From Paracidobacterium acidisoli (GTDB taxonomy: Bacteria > Acidobacteriota > Terriglobia > Terriglobales > Acidobacteriaceae): a stretch of DNA of 64,000 bases. The position numbers and the translations under genes were made by a program. The stretch is from positions 62,001 through 126,000 of the forward strand of contig NZ_QVQT02000004.1 of NCBI RefSeq assembly GCF_003428625.2, given 5' to 3'. Below the pieces are notes generated by a model. The model was not told the origin of the DNA, made no database searches, and saw only the letters and a list, made by a program, of their open reading frames with translations. This document shows, piece by piece, positions 46,907 to 56,817 of this stretch; the first letter of the stretch is position 1; each line of letters starts with the position of its first letter.

Positions 46907-48049
46907 GTGTCGACCCCGGCCGCTTCCCTCGCGCTGCGCAAGACCCCGCTCAATGCCCTTCACCGCCGCCTCGGCGCGAAGATGGTCGACTTCGGCGGCT
47001 GGGATATGCCCGTCGAATACTCCGGCCTCATCGCCGAGCACCTCACCGTCCGCAACAGCGTCGGACTCTTCGATGTCAGCCACATGGGCGACATGCAGCT
47101 CCGCGGCCCCGGCTCGCTCGACGCCATCCAGCACCTCTGCATGAACGACGCTTCACGCCTCCAGGTCGGCCAGGCGCAGTACTCGGCCATGCTGTATCCC
47201 GAAGGCACCTTCGTCGATGACGTCATCGTCCATAAGCTCGGTGAAAACGACTACCTCATCGTCATCAACGCCGGAACCCGCGAAAAGGACTACGACTGGA
47301 TTCGCGCCGGCGTCTCGAAGTTCCGTTCTCACGTCAGCGACTACAGCGACTACTACACGCAGCTCGCCATCCAGGGACCGAGGGCCGCCGAAACCCTGCA
47401 GAAGCTCACCAGCATCGACCTCTCGACGATAAAGTTCTACTGGTTCAGATGGGGAACCGTCTGCGGCCTGCCCAATACCCTCATTGCCCGCACCGGCTAC
47501 ACCGGCGAAGACGGCTTCGAAATCTACATCCCCTCCGACGAAGCCACCAGTGAGCGCGTCTGGAACGAAGTCATCGAGGCCGGTAAAGAGTTCGGCATTC
47601 TGCCCTGCGGCCTCGGTGCGCGCAATACCCTGCGCCTTGAATCCGCGCTCTCCCTTTACGGCCACGAAATCTCGGAATCCCTGAATGTCTTTGAAGCCGG
47701 ACTCGACCGCTTCTGCAAGCTGGACAAGGGTCCATTCATCGGCTCCGGCGCGCTGCAGAAGGTCCTCGCCGAGGGCGGCCCGCAGAAAAGACTTGTCGGC
47801 CTCGAAGTCATCGAGCGCGGCATCGCCCGCGACGGCTACCGCGTCCTCGACCTCGAAGGCCGCAGCCCCATCGGCTATGTCACCAGCGGCTCGCCCGCGC
47901 CGTTCCTCAAAAAGAACATTGCGCTCGCTTACGTTCCCCGCGAATATGATGTGCCCGGCCGCGAAGTCTCCGTTGAAATCCGAAACAGCCCTGTAAAAGC
48001 ACGCGTCGTTCCGATTCCGTTTTACCGCAAACCGAAAAAGCAGGCCTGA
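46907..48049 (+). CDS. gcvT: Aminomethyltransferase (glycine cleavage T protein)
   Basis: GTG at 46907 with AAAGGA upstream gives 380 residues beginning STPAASLALRKTPL; an upstream in-frame ATG lacks a site. It transfers the lipoyl-bound methylene group to tetrahydrofolate. FGGWDMPVEY, FDVSHMGDMQLRG, YTGEDGFEIYIP and GLGARNTLRLESALSLYGHEI are diagnostic. It is first in the gcvT-H-PA-PB operon. Confidence 0.96.
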   Translation: MSTPAASLALRKTPLNALHRRLGAKMVDFGGWDMPVEYSGLIAEHLTVRNSVGLFDVSHMGDMQLRGPGSLDAIQHLCMNDASRLQVGQAQYSAMLYPEGTFVDDVIVHKLGENDYLIVINAGTREKDYDWIRAGVSKFRSHVSDYSDYYTQLAIQGPRAAETLQKLTSIDLSTIKFYWFRWGTVCGLPNTLIARTGYTGEDGFEIYIPSDEATSERVWNEVIEAGKEFGILPCGLGARNTLRLESALSLYGHEISESLNVFEAGLDRFCKLDKGPFIGSGALQKVLAEGGPQKRLVGLEVIERGIARDGYRVLDLEGRSPIGYVTSGSPAPFLKKNIALAYVPREYDVPGREVSVEIRNSPVKARVVPIPFYRKPKKQA

Positions 48050-48105
48050 CAACCGGCAGGATGTAAAACCATTTGCCCGCACACTGAAAGGGAGATCACC
48101 GCACC

Positions 48106-48495
48106 ATGGCTTACCCTGCAAATTATCGCTACACCCGCGAGCATGAGTGGATCGAAGTCAACGGCTCCGCCGGCACCGTCGGCATCACCGACTATGCCCA
48201 GAACTCCCTCGGCGACATCGTCTTCGTCGAATCCCCCAAAGTCGGCGACAAAGTCGAAAAGGGCAAGGTCTTCGGCAGCGTCGAGTCCGTAAAAGCTGTA
48301 TCGGACCTCTTCGCGCCCGTCTCCGGCACCGTCACCGCCATCAATGAGGAGCTCGCCGGCTCGCCCGAGAAGATCAACACCGACGCGCATACGGCATGGA
48401 TCATGAAGATCGAGCTGAGCGATCCGTCTGAAGTTGACTCACTTCTCAGCGTCGAAGACTACGAGAAGTTCATCAAAGAGGAGACGGGTCATTAA
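48106..48495 (+). CDS. gcvH: Glycine cleavage H protein
   Basis: The 129-residue lipoyl carrier has YTREHEWIEV and ESVKAVSD with the lipoylated Lys near 63, then GKVFGSVES and the C-terminal helix. GAAAGGGAG lies upstream of the ATG. It shuttles the aminomethyl group between P, T and L proteins. Confidence 0.97.
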   Translation: MAYPANYRYTREHEWIEVNGSAGTVGITDYAQNSLGDIVFVESPKVGDKVEKGKVFGSVESVKAVSDLFAPVSGTVTAINEELAGSPEKINTDAHTAWIMKIELSDPSEVDSLLSVEDYEKFIKEETGH

Positions 48496-48532
48496 AGCTG
48501 TCTCACTTGCGCGGAAGGGAACCAGTCATCCT

Positions 48533-48563
48533 TCCTCTGTGCCCTCCGTGTTCTCTGTGGTGA
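48533..48563. repeat. CTCTGTG-type direct repeat between gcvH and gcvPA
   Basis: CCTCTGTG, CCCTCCGTG and TTCTCTGTGGTGA lie in a row, a three-part near-tandem run. A second copy of the same pattern stands at 50058-50089 between gcvPA and gcvPB. Such CTCTGTG arrays recur between genes in many unrelated GC-rich bacteria from general experience. Confidence 0.6.
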
Positions 48564-48670
48564 TTCCCCGTTCAGCGCCTGGGTCCTCTGGAGTGACTCC
48601 CCGCGCGCTTCTGCGCTCTCCGCATCTTTTGCGGTCAGCTTTTCATCTTTTCATGCAGTAAGGATCAGAC

Positions 48671-50032
48671 ATGCGCTATCTACCCAAATCGCCCGCCGAA
48701 CGAACGGAGATGCTGCGCGACATCGGCGCATCGTCGATCGACGACCTCTTCGCCATCATTCCCGAAGAGTACCGCCTGCAGCGCGACCTCGACATTCCAC
48801 GGCAGATGGGCGAATCCGAGATTGTCGACCACTTCAAAGCTGCCTCCCTGAAGAACGCCAACGGCTACACCAGCTTCCTCGGCGCAGGCGTCTACAAACA
48901 CTATCGGCCGGTGGTCATCGACTCGCTCGTACAGCGCGGCGAATTCCTCACCTCCTACACGCCCTATCAGGCGGAGATCACCCAGGGCACCCTCCAGGCC
49001 ATCTTCGAGTTCCAGACCATGATCTGCGAGCTCACCGGCATGGACATCGCCAATGCCTCCATGTACGACGGCTCGACCGGCGCAGCCGAAGCCGTGATGA
49101 TGGCCATCCGCATCACCGGCCGCGACGACGTTCTCGTCGCCCGCACCACGCATCCGGAATACCGCGAGGTCATGCACACCTACGCGCAGCATCAGGGGCA
49201 CACCGCGCGCGAAGTGAACTACGGGCCCGACGGACGGCTCGATCTGGCCGCGCTGGAGCAGTCCCTGACCGGCGAAACCGCCTGCATCCTCGTCCAGTCG
49301 CCGAACTTCTTCGGCATCGTCGAGGACATCCCGGCTATCGCCGGCATCGCCCATAAAAAGGGCGCGCTGCTCATCGTCTCCATCGCCGAAGCCGTCTCGC
49401 TCGGCATCGTACGGCCACCGAAAGAGGCCGACATCGTCTCGCTCGAAGCGCAATCGTTTGGAGTCGCCCTCAGCTACGGTGGACCTTACTGCGGCGTCCT
49501 TGCGGCAAAAGAAAAATATCTCCGCCAGATGCCGGGACGCCTCGTCGGCGAAACGAAAGACACGCAGGGACGCCGCGGCTTCGTCCTCACGCTCTCCACG
49601 CGCGAGCAGCATATCCGCCGCGAGAAGGCGACCTCCAACATCTGCACCAACCAGGCGCTCGTTGCACTGATGGCGACCATTTTCATGACCGTCTACGGTA
49701 AAGAGGGCATCAAAGAGCTGGCCCTGCAGAACCTGGCCAAAGCGCAGTATGCCGCGAAGACGCTCAGCGGAAGCCTCAACGGTGGCGGCAGACTGCTCTT
49801 CGCGGAAACGCCGCGCTTCAACGAGTTCATTCTCGAAACCGGCGAGGCTCCGGAGCAGCTCAGTGCGCGTCTGCTTGAAAGCAAAATCATCGCCGGCGTC
49901 GCGCTGAAGAAGTGGTACCCCGAATTGGGCAACGCTACGCTCTGGTGCGCCACCGAGCTCACCACAAAAGATCAGATCGACACTGCAGCTTCAGTCCTGG
50001 CAAACGCTCCCGTGACTGCAGCCGCGCGATAA
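48671..50032 (+). CDS. gcvPA: Glycine decarboxylase P-protein subunit 1
   Basis: 453 residues with AAGGA before the [60 protein letters not shown] and [22 protein letters not shown] are the subunit-1 signatures. It forms the P protein with gcvPB, in a split arrangement, to decarboxylate glycine onto the H-protein lipoyl arm. Confidence 0.97.
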   Translation: MRYLPKSPAERTEMLRDIGASSIDDLFAIIPEEYRLQRDLDIPRQMGESEIVDHFKAASLKNANGYTSFLGAGVYKHYRPVVIDSLVQRGEFLTSYTPYQAEITQGTLQAIFEFQTMICELTGMDIANASMYDGSTGAAEAVMMAIRITGRDDVLVARTTHPEYREVMHTYAQHQGHTAREVNYGPDGRLDLAALEQSLTGETACILVQSPNFFGIVEDIPAIAGIAHKKGALLIVSIAEAVSLGIVRPPKEADIVSLEAQSFGVALSYGGPYCGVLAAKEKYLRQMPGRLVGETKDTQGRRGFVLTLSTREQHIRREKATSNICTNQALVALMATIFMTVYGKEGIKELALQNLAKAQYAAKTLSGSLNGGGRLLFAETPRFNEFILETGEAPEQLSARLLESKIIAGVALKKWYPELGNATLWCATELTTKDQIDTAASVLANAPVTAAAR

Positions 50033-50057
50033 AAGCTTTTCCCCGCAGCAGCACGTT

Positions 50058-50089
50058 TTCTCTGTGTCCTCTGTGCTCTGTGGTGAAGT
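50058..50089. repeat. CTCTGTG-type direct repeat between gcvPA and gcvPB
   Basis: TCTCTGTGTCCTCTGTGCTCTGTGGTGAAG repeats the CTCTGTG/CTGTGGTGA pattern found at 48533-48563. The two copies flank gcvPA on the same strand. Confidence 0.6.
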
Positions 50090-50109
50090 TTCCTGAAGAG
50101 ACTGGAACC

Positions 50110-51657
50110 ATGGCAAACGGATTCATCGGAACGCCGCGCAAAGTCACCGCGCACCTCACGCAGAACGAAGCGCTCAGCTTCGAAAAATCCTCACCCGGCA
50201 AGAAGGCGTACAGGCTGCCCCCGCTCGACGTGCCCGAAGTCGACCCCGCGTCTCTGTTGGGCGAAGCCGCGCGCGAAGATACCGGCGTGTTGCCTGAGTT
50301 AAGCGAGATCGAGATCATCCGCCACTTCACGCGTCTCTCCACCTGGAACTACGCCATCGATCTCGGCATGTATCCGCTCGGCAGCTGCACCATGAAGTAC
50401 AACCCGCGCGTCAACGAATTCGTCTCGCGTCTTGAGGGCATCGCCGAAGCCCATCCGTACCAGCCGGAATCACTCTCGCAGGGCTCGCTCGCCATCATCC
50501 GCCAGTTACAGGACTGCCTCCTCGAAATCACCGGCATGGACGCAATCACGCTCCAGCCCGCCGCCGGCGCGCACGGCGAATTCACCGGCATCCTGCTCGC
50601 CCGCGCTTACCATCAGTCGAAGGGCAATCCGCGCAAACATGTCCTCATCCCCGACTCCGCGCATGGCACCAATCCTGCCACAGCCGCCGTCTGCGGCTAT
50701 GAAGTCATCAATATCAAATCGAATGCGCAGGGCGGCGTCGACGTCGCCGCGCTCGAACAGCTCGTCACCGAAGAGACCGCCGTGCTGATGCTCACCAACC
50801 CATCGACCATCGGTGTCTTCGAGCATCAGATCCACAAAATCGCCGACATCCTCCACGCCAAAGGCGCGCTCCTCTATATGGACGGCGCCAACATGAACGC
50901 CCTCTGCGGCAAGACCCGCCCCGGCGACTTCGGTGTCGATGTCATGCACCTCAATCTGCACAAGACCTTCTCCACGCCCCACGGCGGCGGAGGTCCCGGC
51001 TCCGGCCCGGTCGCGTGCAAAAAAATCCTCGAGCCTTTCCTGCCCGTTCCTGTCGTTGAGCAGGACGGCGACGGTGTGCTCCACTTCAACTACGACCGCC
51101 CGGACTCCGTCGGCCGCGTCCGCATGTTCTACGGCAACTTCGGCATGTTTGTCCGTGCGCTGGCCTACATTCTCGCGAACGGCCCCGACGGTCTGCGCCA
51201 GACCACGGAAGACGCCGTGCTCAATGCGAACTACATCCGCAAAAAGCTCGAAGACCTCTACGAGCTGCCCTATCCCACGCCTTCGATGCACGAGGTTGTC
51301 TTCAGCGACAAACGCCAGACAAAAAACGGCATAAAGACCGGCGACATCGCCAAGCGCCTCATCGACTATGGCTTTCACCCCTACACCACATCGTTCCCGC
51401 TCATCGTTCCCGGCGCGCTCATGATCGAGCCGACGGAGAGCGAATCGCGCGAAGAGCTCGACCTCTTCATCGACGCTATGCGTCAGATCGCCCGCGAAGC
51501 CGATGAGAATCCGCAGCTTATTCTCGACGCGCCGCACTCCACGCGCGTCTCGCGCCTCGACGAGACCACAGCCGCCCGCAAACCCGTCCTGCGCTGGAAG
51601 GCTCCCGCCGCCTCGACACCGCTCGCGCCCGACAACTCTCCCGCAAAGGAGTGGTAG
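50110..51657 (+). CDS. gcvPB: Glycine decarboxylase P-protein subunit 2
   Basis: 515 residues from ATG 50110; the frame is open upstream to 49912 only within gcvPA. MYPLGSCTMKYNPR, LQPAAGAHGEFTG, PDSAHGTNPATAA and LNLHKTFSTPHGGGGPGSGPV are diagnostic, with the PLP Lys near 285. GAAGAG lies before the ATG. Confidence 0.97.
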   Translation: MANGFIGTPRKVTAHLTQNEALSFEKSSPGKKAYRLPPLDVPEVDPASLLGEAAREDTGVLPELSEIEIIRHFTRLSTWNYAIDLGMYPLGSCTMKYNPRVNEFVSRLEGIAEAHPYQPESLSQGSLAIIRQLQDCLLEITGMDAITLQPAAGAHGEFTGILLARAYHQSKGNPRKHVLIPDSAHGTNPATAAVCGYEVINIKSNAQGGVDVAALEQLVTEETAVLMLTNPSTIGVFEHQIHKIADILHAKGALLYMDGANMNALCGKTRPGDFGVDVMHLNLHKTFSTPHGGGGPGSGPVACKKILEPFLPVPVVEQDGDGVLHFNYDRPDSVGRVRMFYGNFGMFVRALAYILANGPDGLRQTTEDAVLNANYIRKKLEDLYELPYPTPSMHEVVFSDKRQTKNGIKTGDIAKRLIDYGFHPYTTSFPLIVPGALMIEPTESESREELDLFIDAMRQIAREADENPQLILDAPHSTRVSRLDETTAARKPVLRWKAPAASTPLAPDNSPAKEW

Positions 51658-51659
51658 CC

Positions 51660-51926
51660 GTGTCCATTTTTCACGAACGCCGCGACGAGCTCGAGAAGTA
51701 CGAATTCATGATGGGCACCGCTCGCGGACGTCTTGCCGTTTCGCTCGACGTCCTGACCGACGCGCTCGTGCTCATCGGTCAGCATGGTGTCTACTGCGTC
51801 TCGAACCGCAATCCTTCGAAACCTGCTCTCGATCTCGAGACCGTTCTCGGCGAGATCAACAACGCGAAGGAGCTCATCCAGTCCGTCATGGAAGACCTGC
51901 GCCGCGAGCGCGAGGCCGCCGTCTGA
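51660..51926 (+). CDS. Small helical protein in the gcv operon
   Basis: GTG at 51660 is 8 nt after AAAGGAG and 3 bases beyond the gcvPB stop, so it is in the operon. The 88-residue product is acidic and helical (ERRDELEKYEFMMGTARG, DLETVLGEINNAKELIQSVMEDLRRE). No motif is known to me. Its position suggests a role with glycine decarboxylase or a coincidental passenger. Confidence 0.65.
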   Translation: MSIFHERRDELEKYEFMMGTARGRLAVSLDVLTDALVLIGQHGVYCVSNRNPSKPALDLETVLGEINNAKELIQSVMEDLRREREAAV

Positions 51927-51933
51927 TCGCGCC

Positions 51934-54780
51934 TCACCGCGAAACGCGGAAGTGATACGCCGCCGCTCTCGGTACAATCGGCGCAGCCGTCACATTGCAC
52001 ACCTCAGCCTGCACCGTCCTGCCATTCTCCGGCCACGCATTGTTCCACGTCAGCCCCAGCCCCGGATTCGCCGCCGGTGTCACGCTGATCTCCATCCCCG
52101 CCGCAGCACTTCCCACGCTCGCCGATGGCCCCGCCACGCACGAATGTGGGGCAATTGGAGCGCCGCCATTATTCCATGCCGGAGAATCGCCGCCGTTGCT
52201 GCCGGCAACGCTGGTCTGCGCCGCAGAAGCCGCGCCGCCATTCACCTTCAGCGTTCCCGTAATCTCCACATCGGCCGCATTATTCCCATTGTTTGAGATT
52301 CTGAACGCATCCACCCATCGCTTTGCCGACGCATTCCAGATCCGGTACGTCCATCCGGCCTTAGTTCCCGTCAGCCCCGGTCCTCCCATCGCGCACCAGC
52401 TGTTCTCCGCATGCGCCGTTGGCTCCGATCCCGCGGGTACGTCATACCAGCAGTCCGATGTGCTGAACTGATGTCCCGCAGGAAAACCCAGCCCGGGATT
52501 GCCGCCCGACAGGACGGGGTCCAGCGACAGATCGTAAAAGAGGTTCGACTCATACCATTTGTCATACTGCGTGTTCGAAAAGTTGGTTCCGATCAGCCTC
52601 GTCCCCGTTGTCGTATTCACGTAGTTGATCGAGGCTGCATGGCCGTTGTTGTACTGCACTGCCACCACCGGTGTCGACGCCGTCGTCACCTGGCCTGAGC
52701 TGACTTCGTTCGTCTCCGCTTTCTGCTGACTAAACTGCCCCGAGATGACGATGCTCCCCGCTGTATGCACCTTGATATATCCCACTCCTGTGCTTTCGTA
52801 CACCGACGCAGGTGCCGCGCCATTCAGCTCCGTATTGATAAATTCTGCATTCACCGATCCCCGCTTCGGCATGCCCGCCGCATAACCAGGAGGAAACACC
52901 AGCACCCCATCCGGCTGTACACCCGCAATCACCGACGCGCAGGTATCGAGCGAGCTGTTCCGGTTGCCGTCGATATCCGTGTTGTCATTGCAGTACGCCG
53001 CCCAGTTCGCACCTGGCCCATCGTCGCTCTCGAAGTGGTTGGCAATCGAGGTAAACTGCGGCCCGAAGCTGAGCGTATTGTCCCTCTGCAGATACGAATG
53101 CGCCGGCCACGCCGGAAACACCTTTCTGCCTGACTCACTGATCCCCTGCCGATACCATCCGTAGAGTCTGCCTTCGAAAAACGCCCCCACCAGCCGCTCA
53201 TACTGATTGCGCAGCACGCCTTGTCCCATGCTGCTCTCCGTCGCCTGCGTCGGGTCATAGTCCGGCGGATAAAGAATCAGATTGACGCCATACCCGGCAA
53301 TATCCTGCTCCATGCCCGCAACATTCTCCATCCACATCGTCCCGTTGGCCGAGCCGCCCGCAACGCCCGCCGTGCAGGTATCCGACGCATTCGACACACA
53401 CGCCGTGCCGGTGAACGCCGACGTCAGCAGCGTATACGGCAGTTGCCCGTTCAGAATCACATCCGGTGACACCGCGGCGATTCCGTTATAGGGCGCCGCC
53501 TCGCAGTAAAAATTCTGTACTGTCACTACCTGCGACCCCACTACCTGAAAGCATCCCGCATTGCGCGTCGCTTTGATCGACCCTCCATAGAACGCCACAT
53601 CGAAACCTTCAGCCGTCACCGCCGCATGCGTCTCCGGCAGCGCCGCCGGCTGCCATTTGGCTGCGCTCAGTCCGTTCGCCTTGCCTGACGCGCGTGACGC
53701 AGCCGTGACCGTAAAGGCGCCCGCCGGCGTGTTGTTCTTCACCGATGCCACCGTGTAATACCCGTTCAGCGCAGCCATGTCTGATATGCCCGACACGCGA
53801 AAGTGATGCCCCGCCACCACCGGAGAGATCCCCGCCCCTCCACCTGGACACTGCGCCGCCGGCTCGCACGAAACGACAAACGTCGCCGTCGTTCCGTTGC
53901 CCGACGCGCTTCGCAGCATCATCCTCCCCGCATAAGCCGCAATGTCTCTCCCGTCCACGCAGTTGGCGCCCCAGCAATATCCGTCCGATGTCCTGCCCGG
54001 ACCGTTGATATTCAGCTTGATAAAATGCCCTTCGTTGCCCGGACCTACCAGCGGCCATCGCGTGTTGTCGATCGTCAGCTGATCGGCAAATACCCGCTCC
54101 GCCGCCATCGCCTTCAGGCCGTACCCGCCGCTGTTGTCCAGGCGCACGCGATGAAACGAGTACCCCGCCGCATTGGCAATCTCCACCAGCGCTCCGGTAA
54201 ACAGGTGCCCGTCTTTCGCGCGCACTGTCAGATCGCGCAGTCCTCCATAGCATTGCCCGCCATCGTTCAGGCCATCCGGGTTGTTGCGGCTGAACGCGAT
54301 CAGGCCGCTCCCGGTATCATTCGTCAGCTCGATCACCGTAGCCGACTCCCCATCCCCCTCGACCGTCAGGTTGCACGAGACGTGGAGGAAATCACTCACG
54401 CGGTACGTACCCGCCGGAAGATACACCACCGGATAGCTCGACCCCGAAACGCCTGCCGTATTCGCAAAAGCGATCGCCGCCCGAATCGCGCATGTCGAAT
54501 CGTTCACGCCCTTCGCGTCTGCGGCATTTGGGCAGCCGGCCGCCTGCCCGAAGTCCGGATGCCGCACATCGACGCGCGGCAGCTTGGAAATCGTATTGCC
54601 CGCGGTCTGCAGGCCGTTCACCCGCCAGTTCCCCTCGACGCCATGCGCCTGGATCGCATTCGGCTCTGCAGCTTGCGGCGCTGCCTGAGCACTGGCTGCC
54701 TGCTGTGCTCTGCCCGCTTCGCAAATCAACACACACAGGCACACCGAAAGAAGAAAATATCTGCTCATCCTGAATTTCAT
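51934..54780 (-). CDS. Large exported right-handed beta-helix protein (pectate-lyase-superfamily type)
   Basis: 948 residues with a signal peptide (YFLLSVCLCVLICEAGRAQ). PRVDVRHPDFG..AADAKGVNDSTCAIRAAIAFAN then VVYLPAGTYRVSDFLHV is the typical opening of pectate_lyase_3/phage-tailspike-like beta-helices. Coils continue to about residue 450, then a large beta region with about a dozen Cys, ending in a predicted carbohydrate-type domain. Wall or extracellular polysaccharide binding or cleavage is likely; catalytic residues were not identified. It is convergent with the gcv operon, 7 bases apart. Confidence 0.75.
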   Translation of the reverse strand: MKFRMSRYFLLSVCLCVLICEAGRAQQAASAQAAPQAAEPNAIQAHGVEGNWRVNGLQTAGNTISKLPRVDVRHPDFGQAAGCPNAADAKGVNDSTCAIRAAIAFANTAGVSGSSYPVVYLPAGTYRVSDFLHVSCNLTVEGDGESATVIELTNDTGSGLIAFSRNNPDGLNDGGQCYGGLRDLTVRAKDGHLFTGALVEIANAAGYSFHRVRLDNSGGYGLKAMAAERVFADQLTIDNTRWPLVGPGNEGHFIKLNINGPGRTSDGYCWGANCVDGRDIAAYAGRMMLRSASGNGTTATFVVSCEPAAQCPGGGAGISPVVAGHHFRVSGISDMAALNGYYTVASVKNNTPAGAFTVTAASRASGKANGLSAAKWQPAALPETHAAVTAEGFDVAFYGGSIKATRNAGCFQVVGSQVVTVQNFYCEAAPYNGIAAVSPDVILNGQLPYTLLTSAFTGTACVSNASDTCTAGVAGGSANGTMWMENVAGMEQDIAGYGVNLILYPPDYDPTQATESSMGQGVLRNQYERLVGAFFEGRLYGWYRQGISESGRKVFPAWPAHSYLQRDNTLSFGPQFTSIANHFESDDGPGANWAAYCNDNTDIDGNRNSSLDTCASVIAGVQPDGVLVFPPGYAAGMPKRGSVNAEFINTELNGAAPASVYESTGVGYIKVHTAGSIVISGQFSQQKAETNEVSSGQVTTASTPVVAVQYNNGHAASINYVNTTTGTRLIGTNFSNTQYDKWYESNLFYDLSLDPVLSGGNPGLGFPAGHQFSTSDCWYDVPAGSEPTAHAENSWCAMGGPGLTGTKAGWTYRIWNASAKRWVDAFRISNNGNNAADVEITGTLKVNGGAASAAQTSVAGSNGGDSPAWNNGGAPIAPHSCVAGPSASVGSAAAGMEISVTPAANPGLGLTWNNAWPENGRTVQAEVCNVTAAPIVPRAAAYHFRVSR

Positions 54781-54935
54781 CGATCAGACTCCATCGACCC
54801 ATGTAGGAAGCCGCGTGGCAGAAATCCGGCAGAACGTGCCATACGACGCCCGGAAGCGGGTATATTGTGCAGGAAACGGTGCCAATCTATCCGTGAACTC
54901 GCTGCGGAGTGCGGAGACAGACACCATAGGGAAGG

Positions 54936-55012
54936 ATGGTGCGCCCGGAGAGATTCGAACTCCCGACCTGATGCTCCGGAGGCATCCGCTCTATCCAGCT
55001 GAGCTACGGGCG
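54936..55012 (-). tRNA. tRNA-Arg (anticodon CCG)
   Basis: Reading the minus strand from 55012: acceptor GCGCCCG pairs with CGGGCGC (54946-54940), followed by A and an encoded CCA (54939-54936). The D arm is GCTCAGCTGGATAGAGC, the anticodon stem GATGC/GCATC, and the loop CTCCGGA gives anticodon CCG. TTCGAAT is the T-loop and AGGTC the variable loop. Confidence 0.95.
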
Positions 55013-55243
55013 CGCACTTCCAGCATACTACGGCGCTTCCGGCCAGGGAAACCGCTTCACATCCGCATCGTCACGCCTGCGCGTCACATTCACGGCCTTT
55101 GCTGTCCAGAATTTCCCCCATATGAACTTCTCCATCTTTCGATGGAGGCACAAATCCATCTCCTCTATCACGACGCCTCTGCTTTCCCTCGGCTACATTG
55201 GCCAGACTGTTCTTCTTCCGAGGCCACATGAAAGGGGTACATC

Positions 55244-56296
55244 ATGAAAACAGGGAAATATGCCGTCGCGCTGCTGCTCGCCGCAGCTGCCGCAGCATCG
55301 GGCAGAGCTTTCGCACAGGGATGCGTCGCCGCCCACTCCAGCCAGCACACCATGGATGAGCTCGTCACCGATCTCAACGACGGTGCTTCCGGTGGATTCA
55401 ACATCCACAACCTCATCCTCAACATCGGTTACCGCGTCTTCAATTCGAACAAGTACTTCGTCGGAACCGACGAGATCGCCCGCCCCACCGCCGTTCGCAA
55501 TCACCAGAACATCTTCGACATCGGCGTCGAATACCGTCTCAGCCCGCGCTTCAGCCTCGTCGCCGACGTGCCCGTCTTCAACGGCACCCGCGACCAGATC
55601 TATCCACCCTCCGGCGTCTATCAGGTCAGTGGGGTAGGCGATCTCACCGTCGGCGTGCAGAGCTGGATCTTCCGTCCACCTACAGAAAACGGCGGCAATA
55701 TCGCCGTCAGCATGTCGCTGAAGATTCCCACCGGCATCGACAACGCCACCGGCTCAGCTCTCTATCAGGGACAGATCATCAAGGCCACCGCCGACCAGTC
55801 CATGCAGCCCGGCGACGGCGGCTGGGGCGCTCTTCTCGCCACGCAGGCCTACAAATCCTTCTGGCGCACCTCATTCGGTTATCTTCAGGGGCAGTACCTC
55901 TCCAACCCCATGGACACAAACGGCGTCAAAACCTTCCGCACCCAGCCTGGCCAGGGTGTCATGTCCATCACCGATCAGTACCTCTGGCGTGCCGGACTCT
56001 CCCAGGGCGTTCCCAAAATCCGTCATCTCGCCGTCAGCCTTGGCATTCGTGATGAAGGCGTACCGGCGCACGACCTCATCGGCGGCAACGACGGCTTCCG
56101 CCGCCCTGGCTACATCATTTCGCTCGACCCCGGCGTGATGTACAGCTATCACCGCGACGTCATCTCCATCAACGGCCCCTGGGCTCTGGCTCGCAACCGC
56201 GAGCCCAGCGTTCCGGAGCTGCAGAACCATATCTACAACGGCGACGCCTTCTTCGCCGACTACACCATCGTCGCCAGCGTCTCGCATCACTTCTGA
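55244..56296 (+). CDS. Outer-membrane beta-barrel, putative channel
   Basis: 350 residues with GAAAGGGG before ATG and a signal peptide (YAVALLLAAAAAASGRAFAQ). Long amphipathic strands (FDIGVEYRLSPRFSLVADVPVF, SMSLKIPTGIDNATG, TSFGYLQGQYL, YSYHRDVISINGPW) and a final Phe (VASVSHHF) define a barrel of roughly 12-14 strands. The PTGIDNATG region recalls outer-membrane meta-pathway/transporter-like proteins, but the match is loose. Substrate unknown. Confidence 0.72.
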   Translation: MKTGKYAVALLLAAAAAASGRAFAQGCVAAHSSQHTMDELVTDLNDGASGGFNIHNLILNIGYRVFNSNKYFVGTDEIARPTAVRNHQNIFDIGVEYRLSPRFSLVADVPVFNGTRDQIYPPSGVYQVSGVGDLTVGVQSWIFRPPTENGGNIAVSMSLKIPTGIDNATGSALYQGQIIKATADQSMQPGDGGWGALLATQAYKSFWRTSFGYLQGQYLSNPMDTNGVKTFRTQPGQGVMSITDQYLWRAGLSQGVPKIRHLAVSLGIRDEGVPAHDLIGGNDGFRRPGYIISLDPGVMYSYHRDVISINGPWALARNREPSVPELQNHIYNGDAFFADYTIVASVSHHF

Positions 56297-56300
56297 TCGT

Positions 56301-56678
56301 TCAGGGCCGCCGCAGCGTGGGCTCCTGATACAACCCCATCACATTACCCCCGGGATCACGGAACAGCGCCGTGATCTCGGGCGCGTCTGCGCCCACCGGC
56401 TGCACAATCTCTCCGCCATGCGCAGCTACCCGCTCCAGCGTCGCGTCCATGTCATCCACCATGATGTAGATCAGCAGTCCAGGCTTGTCCGCCGGCGGAT
56501 ACTTCGTGGTCCACACGCCGCTCATCTGCCCAACACCGTCGTCGAAGGACGTGCTGCCGTCGCCGCGCTGCCGGATATTCCATCCGAAGGACTGCCGGTA
56601 AAACTCAGCCGACCGTGCAATATCGCTGGCCGGTATCTGAACGTAGCAGATCTTGCCATCTCCGAGCGTTGGTGTCAT
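56301..56678 (-). CDS. VOC (glyoxalase/bleomycin-resistance fold) protein
   Basis: The 125-residue product has GGAGGGGG before ATG. KICYVQIPASDIARSAEFYRQSFGWNI and DPGGNVMGLYQEP are the paired VOC half-motifs, and IYIMVDDMDATLERVAAHGGEIVQP is the middle strand-helix. Catalytic metal ligands of glyoxalase I are only partly present. It may act on a small-molecule substrate. Convergent with the barrel gene, 4 bases apart. Confidence 0.88.
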   Translation of the reverse strand: MTPTLGDGKICYVQIPASDIARSAEFYRQSFGWNIRQRGDGSTSFDDGVGQMSGVWTTKYPPADKPGLLIYIMVDDMDATLERVAAHGGEIVQPVGADAPEITALFRDPGGNVMGLYQEPTLRRP

Positions 56679-56769
56679 CGGACCCCCTCCTCGCCGGCCT
56701 CACCGGCACGCTCTCACTCTAAAACAGCTTTCGCCGCGGCGATACGGGGTCACCTCTGCGCAAAAGCAA

Positions 56770-56798
56770 AAGCCCGGCGGCCAGTGGCTGCCGGGCTT
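56770..56798 (-). terminator. Rho-independent terminator after rho
   Basis: AAGCCCGGC and GCCGGGCTT form a 9-bp stem, and on the minus strand the run continues TTTTGCTTTTG. It follows the rho gene stop by 20 bases. Confidence 0.8.
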
Positions 56799-56817
56799 CA
56801 ATTAAGAGAGCCGCCGT

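Noticed and set aside
53803-55002. Long plus-strand open frame of about 400 codons overlapping the beta-helix gene
   Set aside because: It is Arg/His-rich shadow translation opposite a strong signal-peptide-bearing beta-helix gene and tRNA-Arg, with no site or motif.
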